The notes: a model not told the origin generated them from the sequence alone. Positions 22,243 through 33,777 are shown, counted from the first letter of the stretch. The stretch: DNA of 64,000 bases from Micractinium sp. NFX-FRZ (GCA_029339195.1 JAPTJF010000001.1:1-64000), one strand, 5' to 3'. Program-made: numbers and translations.

Positions 22243-24449
22243 TCAAGTGACCCGGGTGGGCCCGCCACACATGATTTGCATGCTGCGGCAACCGCCCGCC
22301 TCCAGCCCGGCTGCCAGGCGACGGCAGATGGCCTGAGTGGCGGCGGGCGGGTCGTTCTGGGGCAGGCCGCGAGGGGGTGGGATCTGCAGTGCGGGACAGC
22401 GCCACACAAGAACAGCAGAACAGTGTGAGGTGAGGGGAGCAGGTGCACGGAAGCAAGATGGGTGGTGGAAAGGGCCAGGGAAGAGCCTGGCCCGTGGTTT
22501 GATGAGCCGTTCAGCCAGCTCTGCCTCTGCCACCGCTGCTGCCGTGCCAAATGCCACGACCGCCGCTGCTGCCATGCCAAATGCCACGACTGCCGCTGCT
22601 GCCGTGCCAAATGCCACGACTGCCGCTGCTGCCGCCGCCGCAGCACCACTATTTCACCTGCACCTTCCTGCAGGTGACCAGTATCAGCAGCACTTTTCCC
22701 TGTACACCCACCCCAGTACCACCAAAGCCACCCAAGCACCCACGCCCACCCAGCAGTACCAGCGCACCTGCAGTACCAGCAGCGCATCGCCCCAGGTGTA
22801 TTCCCACCCCAGTACCAGTACCACCACTGCCGCCCAACCACCCGTGCCACCCACCCCAGTACCAGTACCACCACTGCCGCCCAACCACCCGTGCCACCCA
22901 CCCCAGTACCAGTACCAGCCCACCTGCAGCACCAGCAGCGCCATGGCTCGCACCGTCACGCGCTGCGCCACGCACAGCGCCGCCCACTTCAGGCTCACCC
23001 CGCCGGCGTGCACGTCCAAACTTTCCAGCCGCAGCCCGGCAGGCAGGTCCAGGCATTCAGCCACTGTGTCCTGGCTGTCGCACAGGTTCAGATTCAGGCG
23101 GCGCAGGCAGAGGGGCAGCTGGGCCAGCGAGGCAGCTCGCTGGAAGCGGTTGGCCTGCAGGAGGAAGAGGCTGCAAGGAGGGGAGGGGTGCCGGGCAGAG
23201 CAAGGCCGTTAGCAAAACATGTGAGGTTGGAGGGCATGGCAGGCAGGGCGGGTTGAGGCGGCGCAGGGAGAGCAAGGGCTGGGCCAGCGAGGCAGCTCGG
23301 CTCGTTGGCCTGCAGAAGAGGAAGAGTCTGGCGTGGAGATAACGGGTGGGGTGGGGTGGGGTGGGGGAGCAGGGACGTGGGCGGGGAGGCAGGCGAGGTG
23401 GGTAGGGCTTGCTTGGGCAGGGGGAAGCAACGCCAGCGGGGGCTTGCCTAGTTGGGAATGCCAAAGGGCCACGTTTGCTGCGGGCTGCACAACCAGGTCG
23501 CCCACCCCTGATCAGCTCGGGAATTCCTTCGGCCACCCACCCCATCCCACTCTCCTTGCTCCACGCTCACCCCTGCATGCCGGCCACCGCAGCAGATGTG
23601 AAGTCCCGCTCTCCCTGGCCGCCCCCAAACCGGCTGTGCCCGCAGTCGAGGATGAGCAGCGGCAGGCGCGGGTAGCTGGTCGCCTGCCAGCTGGCAGCGT
23701 CTGCCACCGCAGCCAAGCTGACAAGGCGTGGCCCCCGGGCGGCAATGAAAGCGGGCTGCCCCAGGATGGCTCCCGCGGGCTGCCGCTGGCCAAACTCCAG
23801 GCGGACGAGGTTGACGGAGCAAAGCCAGCGGAGGAGCGCAGGGGAGCGCAGGTCCCTGCAGCACCCAGAGGCCGGGCAAGGAGGGGTGGGTCAGCGAGGG
23901 GCGGTGGGGAACAAGGGCAGGCATGGCAGGGACAGTTTGAAAGGGCGCCTGCCTGCTGCGGTGGGGGCGCAGCATGCGCTGTCGGCGGCGCGGGCGGGCA
24001 GGCCTGGGCGGCAGGCGGGCAGGCAGGCAGGCAGGCAGAGAGCGCTGGGCGGGTTGCGTAGGCAGGACGAAGGCTGGCCCTCACTTGACAGGCGCCATGT
24101 CGAGGCCAAGCGGCAGGGAGGCGAGGGCTGCGGCCCAGGCCCTGCAGACGAGGGCCAGGGAGCGCCAGGCGCGCACCGCGGTGCGCGGCGGGCTCAGCGG
24201 CACCCACAGGCACTCCCCCTCTCCTGTGGAGGCCGCCTGAGCGGCTATGTCGCCTGCAGCTGCACCCCTGACTTCCCGCGGGCCGGGGCCGCTAGGGGCG
24301 TCACCGTTCACGCGAGAAGGCAGGTCGAGAGCGAGAGCAAAGATGCGGCGAAGGACGTCGGGCGGTAGCGGCGGCGGGGCGCCCTCCTGGTGAGCCTGCG
24401 GCCCGCCTGCAAGGGACAGCCCCTGCAGCGCCTGGCCCACCCCTTCCAT
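22243..24449 (-). CDS. F-box protein with LRR-like C-terminal region
   Basis: Four exons (24449-24085, 23855-23571, 23170-22924, 22383-22243) give 345 residues. Residues ~25-120 hold an F-box: LPPDVLRRIFALAL at the start and AWRSLALVCRAWAAAL at the end, split by a ~40-residue low-complexity insert. F-boxes bind Skp1 in SCF ubiquitin ligases. The rest is Leu-rich (LVRLEFGQRQPAG, LRRLNLNLCDSQ, LRLESLDVHAGGV), fitting an LRR substrate-binding domain. The last exon runs IPPPRGLPQNDPPAATQAI to a TGA at 22245-22243. Eighteen codons after this TGA are open in the same frame up to the ATG of the neighbouring paralogue, so the two may once have been, or still be, one reading unit. Intron 3 carries two tandem-repeat blocks. 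Confidence 0.75.
22531..22634. repeat. 30-bp tandem repeat, about 3.4 copies
   Basis: The unit contains TGCCAAATGCCACGAC followed by a CGCTGCTGCC run and recurs every 30 bp with few changes. It lies in intron 3 of the F-box gene. Because the period is a multiple of three it stays open as an Ala/Val-rich frame on the minus strand, but no splice evidence includes it. Confidence 0.85.
22804..22915. repeat. 47-bp tandem repeat, about 2.4 copies
   Basis: Copies start at 22804, 22851 and 22898 and are almost identical, built of CAGTACCAGTACCACC and CCGCCCAACCACC segments. It lies in intron 3 of the F-box gene directly next to the exon that starts at 23170 and ends at 22924. Confidence 0.85.
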
Positions 24450-25475
24450 GCTTGCTGATGTGTTGCTTTAAGCCGAGGGAAAGAGGCGCCTGCAGGAGAT
24501 CCCAGCGGAAGAGCGTGCCTTTCCAGAGGGAGCGCCTGCCGATGGGCGCAACCGCTGCCGCCACCGCGCAACGCCCACGCTGTCCCACAAGTTCCGTGCC
24601 GGTCCTGTGTCGGATGTAATCGCGCGCTGTGTTTCTACCTTCGCAGATGCCTGAGGCACCGGGGTGCGCCGCAAAATTTGGCTGAAGTGCCGGTGCCGAT
24701 TGATCAGTCAGGTGTTTTGTGTAAACGCCAAGCGAACCACCGTTGGTTGTAGCAGATTGAACTCGCAGCGCAGTGTCGACACGCTGGATGGCGGCCGAGC
24801 GCCGTCATGTTTGACTAGTTGGAGCGGGGTGCCGCCACCTGTGCACCACCGCCGGGCAACTGGGATGGCACCCCACAGAGCACCCTGTGTTGGCCTTTCA
24901 GGAGGCCCGGGGGAAACAGTGCGCGCTGCAAACCATCTGAGCCGTTGACAAGGTAAAGCAGGTTGCCTGCATTCACCGTTGCGCCCTGCAGGCGGTTGGA
25001 AGGCAGCTGGGTTGGATGCCATGCCGGTGCCAGCAGTGGGAGAAGAAGCAGACCCTATGAATGCGTACAAACTAGGTACCTTCTCTCTGCGATCTCACAC
25101 TCTTCACTAGATCCAGAACTCGTCCTCACACGGGCATCACCACCAGTGCAGCCGGCATGAGCGACATAAAGACGGCAGAGGGGCTGGGGGGAGTCAACGT
25201 CAGGTGCTGCTGCCCTGTGCCCCAGCCATCCCAAGCTGAGGCTAGAGAGCGGGCTGGAGGGCGGCAGGCGTGGCGTCTTGTCCAAGGTTTCGTGGCTGCT
25301 ACGCCTCCAATCCAAGGCGCCGTCATCATCCTGAGGGGATGCCAGAGGACCGAACCCTGATCCAAACCACTGCTGCAGTGCTGACGACCCGCGTGTGCGC
25401 TCCGAGCCGCCCAGCGGCAACCAGCCGCGCCCCAGCGGTGCGCCGCTGCCCCCATTTTTGAGTTAGCATTCTGCC
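24450..25475. other. divergent intergenic region upstream of the F-box gene and the small unknown gene
   Basis: About 1 kb without a recognisable exon. It should contain the F-box gene promoter (left) and the 5' part of the small plus-strand gene. A plus-strand ATG at 25157 (MSDIKTAEGLGG) with a GTGCTG donor after 16 codons was considered as an upstream exon but does not phase with the next exon. Confidence 0.4.
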
Positions 25476-26898
25476 ATGCCCATGCCTCTCCCGACGTGCC
25501 TGTGCATTAACATCGCAGGCACGGCTGTTGTCTGCCCAGTGTGTGTGCTGGCAGATGGTGTGTGTGTGCGTGGGTACATATGTTTATATATATACATATG
25601 TTTTGAAGTGCAACCCCTGGCGTCTTCAGACCCCGAATGGGTGGAGCGCCGTGACCCGGAAAACCTCCCCAAGTATCTGCCGGGCGCAGGTGAGGCATGC
25701 ACCTGACTGGCATACTGGCTGTCGTTCAAAGCAAGGGGGCTGCCAAGGGGCAGCAGCAGGGAGCGGCAGGCAAGCGAGGGTGTGGCCTGCCGTGCAGCAG
25801 TACCGCAGGGGCGGGTCAACCCACCCTCAGATGGCAGCGATGCACATGCCCGGCTGTTGTGGCTGGGTGGATGAGGCACAGGCGCGTTGCAACCCCACAT
25901 ATTCATCGGCCTTGGCCTCGTCTCTAGCTGCCCTTCCGTGCCGCCGCTGCTGCAGCCGAGGGCGTGGCCTTTGATGCAGGGAGCATGACGGTGACGTCAC
26001 TGGGCGGCGGGGCTGCAGGTGGGGCAGGGAGGCGATGCTCGTGTGGTCAGGCAGGGGTGCTATGCAGTATGCGGGGCAGACCGGCGGCAGCAACAACAGT
26101 TCGGCAGCAACAACACTTCAGCCCAGTGAGAAGGCGCAGGCCTGCTTGATGCGCGACCCACCGAAGCTCTTGCATAAACGCTGCCTGCCTGCTTGCCTGC
26201 CTGCTTGCCTGCCTGCCTGCCTCCCCTGCTTGCTGCAGAGGGGCAGGGCGGCAGCGCCAGCACCACCGCCATGCTTGGGGCCGGCCACCAGATGGGGTGA
26301 GCTGCTGCCTCCCTGACGAGCAGTCAGCCACGAATGGCAATGCCTCTCCCAAGCCAGCCCAACCAGGCACTCCCATCTTGTCCTGTGCCTTCCTCTGCCT
26401 CCGCTCCCTCTCTCAACCTGCCTGCCCCGTTACTTGCCAAGGCAGGGCCGGCGGCAGCATGGAGGCCAGGGGTGTGCGTGGCACCGACACCCAGGCTGCT
26501 TCCGCAGGTGGGGGGGGTGAGGTGGCTGCCTGGTCAGGCGAGGTGGGCTACCCAAACCAAAGGTGCCGGCACGACTTGGCTGCCTTCTGCTCGGGGTCTG
26601 AACATCCAGTACCTGGGCCACCCACCACCCCCTGCTGCATGACATGGTATGGCCGGCATGCCTCTCTGCCTCCTTGTCCCTGTCCCCGTGCTGTGCCCTG
26701 CTGTGCCCTGCTGCACCCTGCTGTGCCCTGCTATGGCCTCTCACAAGCAGCCGCTCACCCAGGCCCCGTGCAACCTCCTCCACCCCTGTGTGCCCAGACG
26801 CCGTGGCCAAGCGCTCCGCCGAGCGGGAGCAGGCGGGACGCAACCAGGACCCCGCCTCTGTGCCCGAGGCAAGCGTTGGGATCAAGGATGCTTCTTGA
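25476..26898 (+). CDS. small unrecognised protein, five phased exons
   Basis: I do not recognise the family. Exons 25956-26018, 26239-26296, 26446-26507 and 26798-26898 join in consistent phase, after a first exon ending at 25689. The secure part reads QPLASSDPEWVERRDPENLP, then KYLPGAAEGVAFDAG, GHQMGAGGSMEARGVRG and AVAKRSAEREQAGRNQDPASV, ending GIKDAS-stop. It is hydrophilic and probably disordered, rich in Ala, Gly, Glu and Arg. The N-terminus is unsure: the ATG at 25476 gives a Cys-rich lead-in, and a 51-nt GT...AG segment (25559-25609), being a multiple of three, could be spliced out or retained without breaking the frame. Length is about 150 residues. No motif indicates a role. Confidence 0.55.
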
Positions 26899-27972
26899 GG
26901 CGACTTGGGTGCTGGGACCCTTCCTGAGGCGGTGTGGCCTGGCTTGATGAAGATGTGGCCTGACTGAACAGTGGAGGGCTGCCTGGGGAGGTTGCACAAG
27001 CACCCTTGCTTACCTCTTTTGGGCTGTGTGCATGACCATCTGTTCTGTCTGTGCAGGGCCATCCCGGGCTCAAGGGCAGGACCAACTGGCAGCAGTCCTG
27101 AGCTTGGGGCGGCACAGCAGGGCCGGAGCAACTTGCTGCGCTGGAGTAGGGAAGCTGCGAGGTTCGAGGCAGCTTGCGCGCACGACTGACGGGCAGCCGT
27201 TTGTTTTGGGTCCGGATGGGCAATTTACATTCGGAAAGCGGAACGGTGTGATGAAGGAATGGAATTGTAAGAAAATCAAGAGGCTGAGGCCCTGCTGCCG
27301 TGGGAAAGATGCCTACGTGGGCGGCGGACCAGGGGGGCGGCAGCGGAGGAGGGGAGGGGTGGGGTGGGAAGACGTGAGATACGGGCAGTGCTGCTGCAGG
27401 AGATTAGGCGAAAAGAAGGGGATGGGGCTACATTGTCGTGCATGCTGCTTGCGCAAGCGGCGTACAAAGCACACGGATGGGGCACGTGCTGGGCAGTGCT
27501 GCTCTCTTACGTAAATGGGAGGGGAGCGAGGGTGAGACGGACGCTGCGTGGCGTGATGTGGGATGTGGAGGGGGGCGGTGCGGCTGGTTTGTTGGGCCCG
27601 CATGTGCGCACGCTGTGTCTCTCAGGTATAAGGGGTCAGAGGGAAGAAGGCAAGTGACGGACGGTGGGTGTGCCAAAGGTGGCGCCGCGTGGATCGGGGA
27701 GTTGTGCATTTGTTTGAGTACACGCCCAGGCATGTGGCGGTGGTGGCCAGGTGAACCTGCTGCAGGCCGGCAGCTGCTGCCCGCCAGGCAGTTTAAGTGC
27801 TGTGTGTGGAGCGCTCTCAGGTGGCACGGGGGCGGCAGCATGGCTCGGAGGCCAGCCGCCTCGTCCAGCCGGCATCAGCTCGCCCGGCAGGCGGGGCGTC
27901 TTACTAAAGTACAGATGTGTGCCGTCCCGCTGCTCCTAAAGAAAGGACGTGTGCTGTCCTGCCTGCTCAGCT
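26899..27972. other. convergent intergenic region
   Basis: Lies between the small unknown gene (plus) and the rhodanese gene (minus). A TGTAA word at about 27268 could be the polyadenylation signal of the plus-strand gene. No exon with credible splice sites was found on either strand. Confidence 0.4.
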
Positions 27973-29720
27973 TCAGTCGCAAAAGTCCTCCACCAGCTCG
28001 AAGTCCTCCACCTCCAGCTCCCGCCGGAAGCGCTTCCAGCCGCCCGACTGCGGCACGGGATAGCAGCACAGGGGAGGGGTCGGGAAGGCGTGAGCCCAAG
28101 GATGTGCAACAGCAGCAGCAGCATGGCAACGCGTGCAGCCGCCCGACAGCGGCGAGGGCAGGAAGGCTGGGGTGGGGCATGGGGCAAGGGCTGGGGTGAG
28201 CGGTGTGGCATGCATGGGAGCGAGGGGAGCAGGGATGCATATAATGGGCAGCAGTGCACATAATGGGCAGCAGTGCACATAATGGGCAGGAGGGCCGGAT
28301 CCTGGGAGGAGAGCGCACCCCAATGCGGAAACGTGAGTCAGAGCAGGGGAGCGGGGAAAGAAACACGTGGGCAGGTGCAGCCGGCGGGGTGGGGGCGCTC
28401 ACCATGACGCACACCTCGGGCGTCACGCAGCCCTGGGCCTCCAGCCGCTCAGCCAGGCTGCAGCAGGATGTGCACGGTGGGGTGGGGTGGGGTGGCTTCT
28501 GGGCAGGGTGGGCGGAAAGGGTGGTAGCGTGAAGCTGTGGCGATTAGACTACAGCGGGCGGGCGCAGCAGGGGCAGACGGTTATTGCCAGTGGAAGCAGC
28601 ACCTTGACTTCGGTGGCGGGTTGCTAGCCAGCAGGCGTACGTTGCAACCCAGAAGCCTGGCTCGCAGCCCCGCCCTCCAGGCACCGCTCTCCCTTTGGGC
28701 CCTTGCCCTGCGCCCTTGCCCTGCCGCCACTTTGAAGCACCGCAACCCCCTACCCTCCTGCACCCACTTGCCCTGCAGCCACTCACACCGGCCCTGCCAC
28801 ACCGCACACCCGCTCACCGCTGTGCGCAGTAGGGCCCCCGCTGCTGGCTGAGGTAGCAGTGCACAATGACCACCTCTGCCTCCCGGCAGTACCGCGCAAT
28901 GATGTGGTCGACCACTTCGTCCTGCTCAAACCGGGCAGCAGCTGCGGGGCAAACGGGACAGAGGCGATGGGGGACAGTCAGCGGTGGGGTGGGGTGACTT
29001 CAGCGAGGGTTGTGTGCATTGTAACAAAGTGCTTGGCCATTTCAACCTCGCCAGAGCGTGCGGAGCAGGGGCAGAGGCGAGCATGGTGGTGCATCGTCGT
29101 AGGGGCGCGAACGAGTGCAAGCGAGTGAGTGGCAAAGGGGGCAGCGGCATCGAAGCAAGCACATGCGCAAGGCTGAGCAAGGCGGGCCTTGTGTGGCAGG
29201 CGTGCGCCTGCACCCAAAAGTCGCAGCGATGGACTGAAGAACAGGTTGCCCCCCACACCAAAAGGAAGCGACCCGGCCTCCGCCCCCGCCCCTGCCCCGC
29301 TTGCAGGGCACCGCTCACCAATGTTCTTGGCTCCCTTGATGTGCCCCCCTGAAAAATCTGAGTCCCGCACATCGAAAATAACCACCTTGTCCTGGTCGGA
29401 CCTGCAGCAGAGAGGGGGGGGCAGCACCCGACATGCAAGGGAGGCGGGTGGTTAGTGTGTCCCGCCTACGTAGGCGCCGCAAGCGCCAGCTTGCGCGCCA
29501 AGGGTGGGAGAGCGGTGCCGCGGGCCCGCACACGGCCTGCGACCGGCTTCCACCCGCTTGGGGCAGCCTCCGGGCACTGGGGTTTGGCCTTGAGCAGCGG
29601 CGTTAGTCAGGGAGGTGCGTGCCCGTTCATGACAAGCAGTCCAGCAGGACGTGTGGCCTCTGACCTGAGCATTGCCTTTACTCGTGTCGGAGCCAGCATT
29701 GTGACCGCCGAAGCAAACAT
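27973..29720 (-). CDS. Cdc25/Acr2-type rhodanese (arsenate reductase-like) protein
   Basis: Five exons (29720-29665, 29401-29319, 28941-28818, 28457-28403, 28047-27973) give a 130-residue single rhodanese domain, the usual size of plant and yeast Cdc25-like arsenate reductases. The conserved start VVIFDVRDSDFSGGHIKGAKN is followed by VVIVHCYLSQQRGPYCAQRLAERL. The catalytic loop HCYLSQQR is a complete H-C-x5-R phosphatase/arsenate reductase signature, so the protein is predicted active. The family acts on phosphotyrosine in vitro and reduces arsenate with glutathione/glutaredoxin; the sequence cannot tell which matters here. The acidic C-terminus (VEDFELVEDFCD) includes a late Cys that could be a resolving residue. 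No transit peptide is clear. Intron 4 holds an echo of the exon 5 start at 28132-28160. Confidence 0.9.
28241..28290. repeat. 19-bp tandem repeat, about 2.6 copies
   Basis: The unit ATAATGGGCAGCAGTGCAC occurs at 28241 and 28260 without change, with a third partial copy from 28279. It lies in an intron of the rhodanese gene. Confidence 0.9.
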
Positions 29721-30703
29721 GGCTGCCGCTTCCGCTCAGAGCAGTGGGAAGTGGGAAGGCGGTTTGGCAGTGTTTGTGTCTGACAGTGTCCGAGGACTGG
29801 TGCTTGTTGGTGACCGTGACGAGTGGAGCCGCTTTGCGGCCCCGCTCGAGTTTGTGGGCAGGGTGGTGAGCTGGCGTGACGAGGCGCTGTGCCGCTCACT
29901 TGCAAGTGGGTGCTTGCAGCTTGCGGAGGGCTCCATTACGCAGTCACCCACCGCATCCTGCATGCCGCAGGTGTCAGATGTGCCTGTGTTCTTGGCCATC
30001 CAACCTCACGCCGCATCCAACCTTGTGCTGCGCCCAACCTTGCAGCGCATTGGTTTGCATGCAGCTTGCAAGTGCAGGGGGGAGCTGCACCTTTGCACCC
30101 TTGTTCTGCAAAGTAGGCTACGACACCGAGGCATGCGTGGTATAGCAAAGACTTGACCAATATTCTGACAGCACGCTTGCGGGGGCGTACACAAATCGTC
30201 ACGCCCCCACAGGATGCAGGGGCACTGGGCCACGGGTGTGTGCACCGCGGGGGGGGCCACAGTGCAAAGTGGCATCCAAAGCATCGACCCACAAAGCCAC
30301 ACGCACAGGGGGCTATTGTACACAAAGCAAAAAATGACCATGCAAGGAACTCCTGCTTGTATTACATTAAATGTCCGCCAGGTGCAGGAGGTATAGCGCA
30401 AACTTGGGCCATGCCGCCGACAGGCGGGCAGAGTGCAAGGCTGCTTGGATCGCACACAGTTGATGCACTCTCTACACAAACAGCCACGCAAGTCACTTAG
30501 CTGTGCGAGGTTTGGCAATGTTCAAGCCTGTTTTTTTACGGCAAGCTGCTGGCAACGCCAGGATGACGGCGCATGCGCAGCGCAATCGGCGGCGGCGCGC
30601 AGCGGGCTTAGCAGCGGAGACGTGAAATGTGGCGGCCGCAGGCGGGCCAGTACATCAATCGACCCCGCCACTGCTGCAAGTGCCTGGGCCTGCTGCGGCT
30701 GGT
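29721..30703. promoter_or_regulatory. divergent intergenic region between the rhodanese and DUF455 genes
   Basis: 983 bp between ATGs on opposite strands, so both promoters lie here. A long open frame runs on the plus strand from 29455 to 30156, overlapping rhodanese exon 1 antisense; it has no recognisable domain and no splice support and is not called. No TATA box is evident. Confidence 0.4.
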
Positions 30704-33409
30704 ATGCAGCCCAACCCGAGCGCCATGGCCGCTGTCTGCGTTCACCCACCGGTGTTCCCGCTCTTCCGGCTCCTGCGATCTCGCTCCCCAGCGGTGTGCC
30801 ATCGACAGCTGTGCTGCGCAGCCGCTGCGACAGGCGCGGCCGCAGTTGCTCAGCCGCCGCCGCCAGCAGCGGCGCCACCGCCCAGCGCTGCAGCACCAGC
30901 GGCAACAGCCTCACAGTTTGTCAGCTGGGCGGGGCTGCACGTCTGGCGGGCTTCTGATGTAGACGCGCGCACTGTGTGGGGCCCCAAGGGCCCTGTCGCC
31001 CCGACGGCTGAGCAGGCGGCGGCAGTGGCAGAGCATGTGGCACGCCCACTGCCGCCCTCGCTCGCCGAGTGTGCCCGAGCGGTGCTGCTGACGCCGGATC
31101 CCCAGGGGAAGGCAGCCTTGACCCACCAGGCGTGGCGTGCATACAAGGAGGGCCAGCTGCCGCTGGGGACAGGTGAGCACCGGGTGGCTGGGCATGGGTG
31201 GGTGGGTTCAGTTGAGTTGGGCGAACGGCACCAAGACACGATGGTTGGAACCCGCCTTGCTCCCCTTTGCTTAGCTGCTTAGCCCCCCCGTACGGACAAA
31301 CTGCTATGCAAGTTCCCCTTTCATGTCCCCTCTGCTGCCCATCCGCTTGCCGTGCAGCCGAGCCGCTACAGGGACCACCCGCCCGTCCCGCCAAGCCCGA
31401 ACTGGTGCCCCCCAGGCGCATACCCTCCATGGACCGCTCACCCCTGCCCAAGGCCGTCTACATGCTGCACAAGTGAGGCACATCATACACACCTTCTTTC
31501 TGCGCTGGCGGAACAACCTGCATAACGTGTGGTGCCTGCCAGCCCCTCTACTCCTACTGCACACCTGAGCCTGCCACCGCACCAGTCGTTTCCGTGCACC
31601 TGTTCAAACCCCGCCTTCGTTTCTGGTGAGCATGCTGCTGGCGGATCATTTGGCTTCCTCAGATAATCCATGTGCATGTGCAGCGCTGCCCAAACGCCGT
31701 GTGTGTTCTGCACTTCCCCGCCCACACTTCCGCCCACCGGCCTGCTTCTCAGCCCATGCCCCCCGCCCCCCGCCGTGCCGCCTTGGCGCACGTGAAGCCA
31801 AACGCCTTGGACCTGTCTTGCAACACGCACCCACACAGACTTCTGTATACTTATCAATTACATAATTCGTACGTTTCTGCCCCCCCCGCCGCCGTGCCAG
31901 CCTGGCGCACGTGGAGTTGCACGCTGTGAAGCTGGCCTGGGACCCCCCACCCACCACGCACAACCACTTACATATGATGCTCTTTCCCCCGTGCCAGCCT
32001 GGCGCATGTGGAGCTGAATGCCGTGGACCTGGCCTGGGACACGCTGCTGCGCTTCTCTGCCGCCGGCCTTCCAGAGCCCTTTTACGCCGACTTTGCCAGG
32101 TGGGGGCTTGGGGCGGTGTGTGGACGGGGAGGGGCGGGAGGTGCTACAGGAAGCGTTTTCTGCTGCTGGCTTCACCCAGAGGCCGGGCATGCCGGCGGTT
32201 TTGCCCGCCTGCAACTTGCCCACCTTCAGAGCGTTCCGTCCGTCCCGCCAACCACTGCTTGTTGCTTCCTCCAATGCCCCACACCTGCACTCTCCCTCCG
32301 CCAGGGTTGCCGACGACGAGAGCCGCCACCTCAGCTGGTGTCTGCAGCGGCTGCAGGAGCTTGGTTTTGAGTACGGCTCCATGCCGGCGCACAACCTGCT
32401 GTGGGAGGGGGCTGAGGTGTCTGCTGGCGACCTGGGCGCCCGGCTGGCGGTTGTGCCCATGTCACAAGAGGTGGGTGGGGTGGGGGTGGGGGTGAGGGTG
32501 GGAAGGGTAGAGTGTCAGGCAGGGTGGAGAGGCCTGGGTGTAGGTTTGCTCTGTGGTGGCACGTGGTGTTGGTGACTTGGCGAGGGGGGACGCGCCACTG
32601 CGTGTTCATGCCTTCTTTGTTTTGCAACTGTGGAAGGCTGACTGGGATCTTGATGCATAGATTTTTTATCCCTCAATCGACTGCCGCCTGCCTGCCCTGC
32701 CCTGCAGGCGCGTGGCTTGGACGCGGGGGACCGGCTGGCCAAGCGTCTGGTGGGGATGGGGGACAACCGGACAGCCGCCATCGTGTGGCGGATAGCGGAA
32801 GAGGAGCGGGCACACGTGGCTGTGGGTATGTGCCCCGGCGGCGGGGGCGGGCAGGCAGAAGGGTTTCAGGGGAAGGGCAGGTTTGCGGAAGGGAATCATG
32901 CCTGGCTTTTGTTGGCTAGTTAGCCAACAAGAAGCGCTGAGCAGCACTCTGCCCGCCCCAACGATCCACCACGCTGGCACGCTGCACGACCCCGCCACGC
33001 CCCTTGCCTGCCTGCTTCCTTCCTCTGCTCCTGTGCAGGCGTGACCTGGTTCACCGCCCTCTGTGCCGCTCTGGGCCGGGAGCCGGGGCCTGCTTTCCGG
33101 GCGCTGCTGCTGGAGCTCTGCCCCGGCCTGCTCAAGGGGCCGTTCAACGATGCGGAACGCCAGGTGGTGGGCCTCCCCCGAGAGCTTTATGACATCAGCC
33201 TGTGGCCTGGCGCAGAGATGGAGGCAGCAAAGGCAGCGCTGGAGGCGGCAGTGGCTGCCGAGCGAGCGGGGCAGGCGGCGCCGACGCCGGCGCAGCGCGA
33301 GGTGCAGGCCGCGCTGGCCCCGCTGGGGGACCAGCCACGGCTGCGCCAGCTGGCGGCGCGCCTGGCGACCATGCTGGACCTTGAGGCGGCGAATGCCTCC
33401 ATGGCGTAG
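30704..33409 (+). CDS. DUF455 ferritin-like domain protein
   Basis: Six exons (30704-31172, 31358-31472, 31998-32099, 32305-32470, 32708-32825, 33039-33409) give 446 residues. The first ~70 residues are Ala/Pro/Arg-rich and look like an organellar transit peptide, followed by WAGLHVWRASDVDARTVWG. The DUF455 core contains PKAVYMLHNLAHVELNAVDL, WDTLLRF, FYADFARVADDESRHLSW, MPAHNLLWEG, GDRLAKRLVGMGDNRTA, RIAEEERAHVAVG and KGPFNDAERQ. The paired helices carry ExxH-type metal ligands (HVELNA, DDESRH, EEERAH), as in ferritin-like di-iron proteins related to MiaE. The biochemical role of DUF455 is unknown. A probable poly(A) word TGTAA lies 130 bp past the stop. The intron before exon 3 holds two partial copies of the exon 3 start. 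Confidence 0.92.
31771..31945 (+). repeat. two degenerate copies of the DUF455 exon 3 start in the preceding intron
   Basis: 31771-31820 and 31889-31945 repeat the acceptor and first ~15 codons of the exon beginning at 31998 (LAHVELNAVDLAWD). The nearer copy is almost intact and reads LAHVELHAVKLAWD after a usable CCAG; the farther copy is more diverged and its acceptor AG is lost. Confidence 0.85.
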
Positions 33410-33538
33410 GCGCACGGGAACATCGATGGCTCACTGCTGGCACCCAGCAATTCTCGTCAAACAGGGCTGCAAGGGGCGACAACCGGGCGGCAACCTGGGC
33501 ACTGTCTGTGGGAGACTTCCCCCGCCGTCTCGGCCCTG

Positions 33539-33543
33539 TGTAA
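33539..33543 (+). terminator. candidate polyadenylation signal TGTAA for the DUF455 gene
   Basis: TGTAA is the usual poly(A) word of green algae. It is the first such word after the stop codon, 130 bp downstream, which is a normal 3' UTR length. Confidence 0.5.
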
Positions 33544-33777
33544 ACACACTTCCTGAACCGAAACACAGCATTCAGCGCAGAAATGGAAGAAGTACAGCGG
33601 GAATGGTCCTCCTTCTTGGTTGGCTCGACGTGGCCGGGGGGCATGAGCCGGCGGCTGGCACCATGGCGCGGTAGGACCGCCGTTGCTGGCCAATTCTCTT
33701 CTGTCGACTCCGATTGCAGCTTGGCTGGTGTGGTTTGGTTTCCCGACAGGAACGCGGCTGGACCGACCAGCGGCACC
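33544..33777 (+). promoter_or_regulatory. probable promoter and 5' UTR of the polysaccharide deacetylase gene
   Basis: The gap between the poly(A) word of the DUF455 gene and the next ATG (33778) is only 234 bp. It contains no TATA box that I can recognise and no exon. Confidence 0.4.

Noticed and set aside
22243..22245. TGA as selenocysteine codon
   Set aside because: The context is an LRR-like tail with no redox motif and no visible SECIS-like stem in the short downstream sequence.
27120..27200. Possible tRNA because of a GGTTCGAGG word
   Set aside because: No acceptor stem, D-arm or anticodon arm can be folded around it.
29455..30156. 233-codon plus-strand open frame opposite rhodanese exon 1
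   Set aside because: No domain, no splice pattern, overlaps a confident exon antisense; long chance frames are common in GC-rich DNA.
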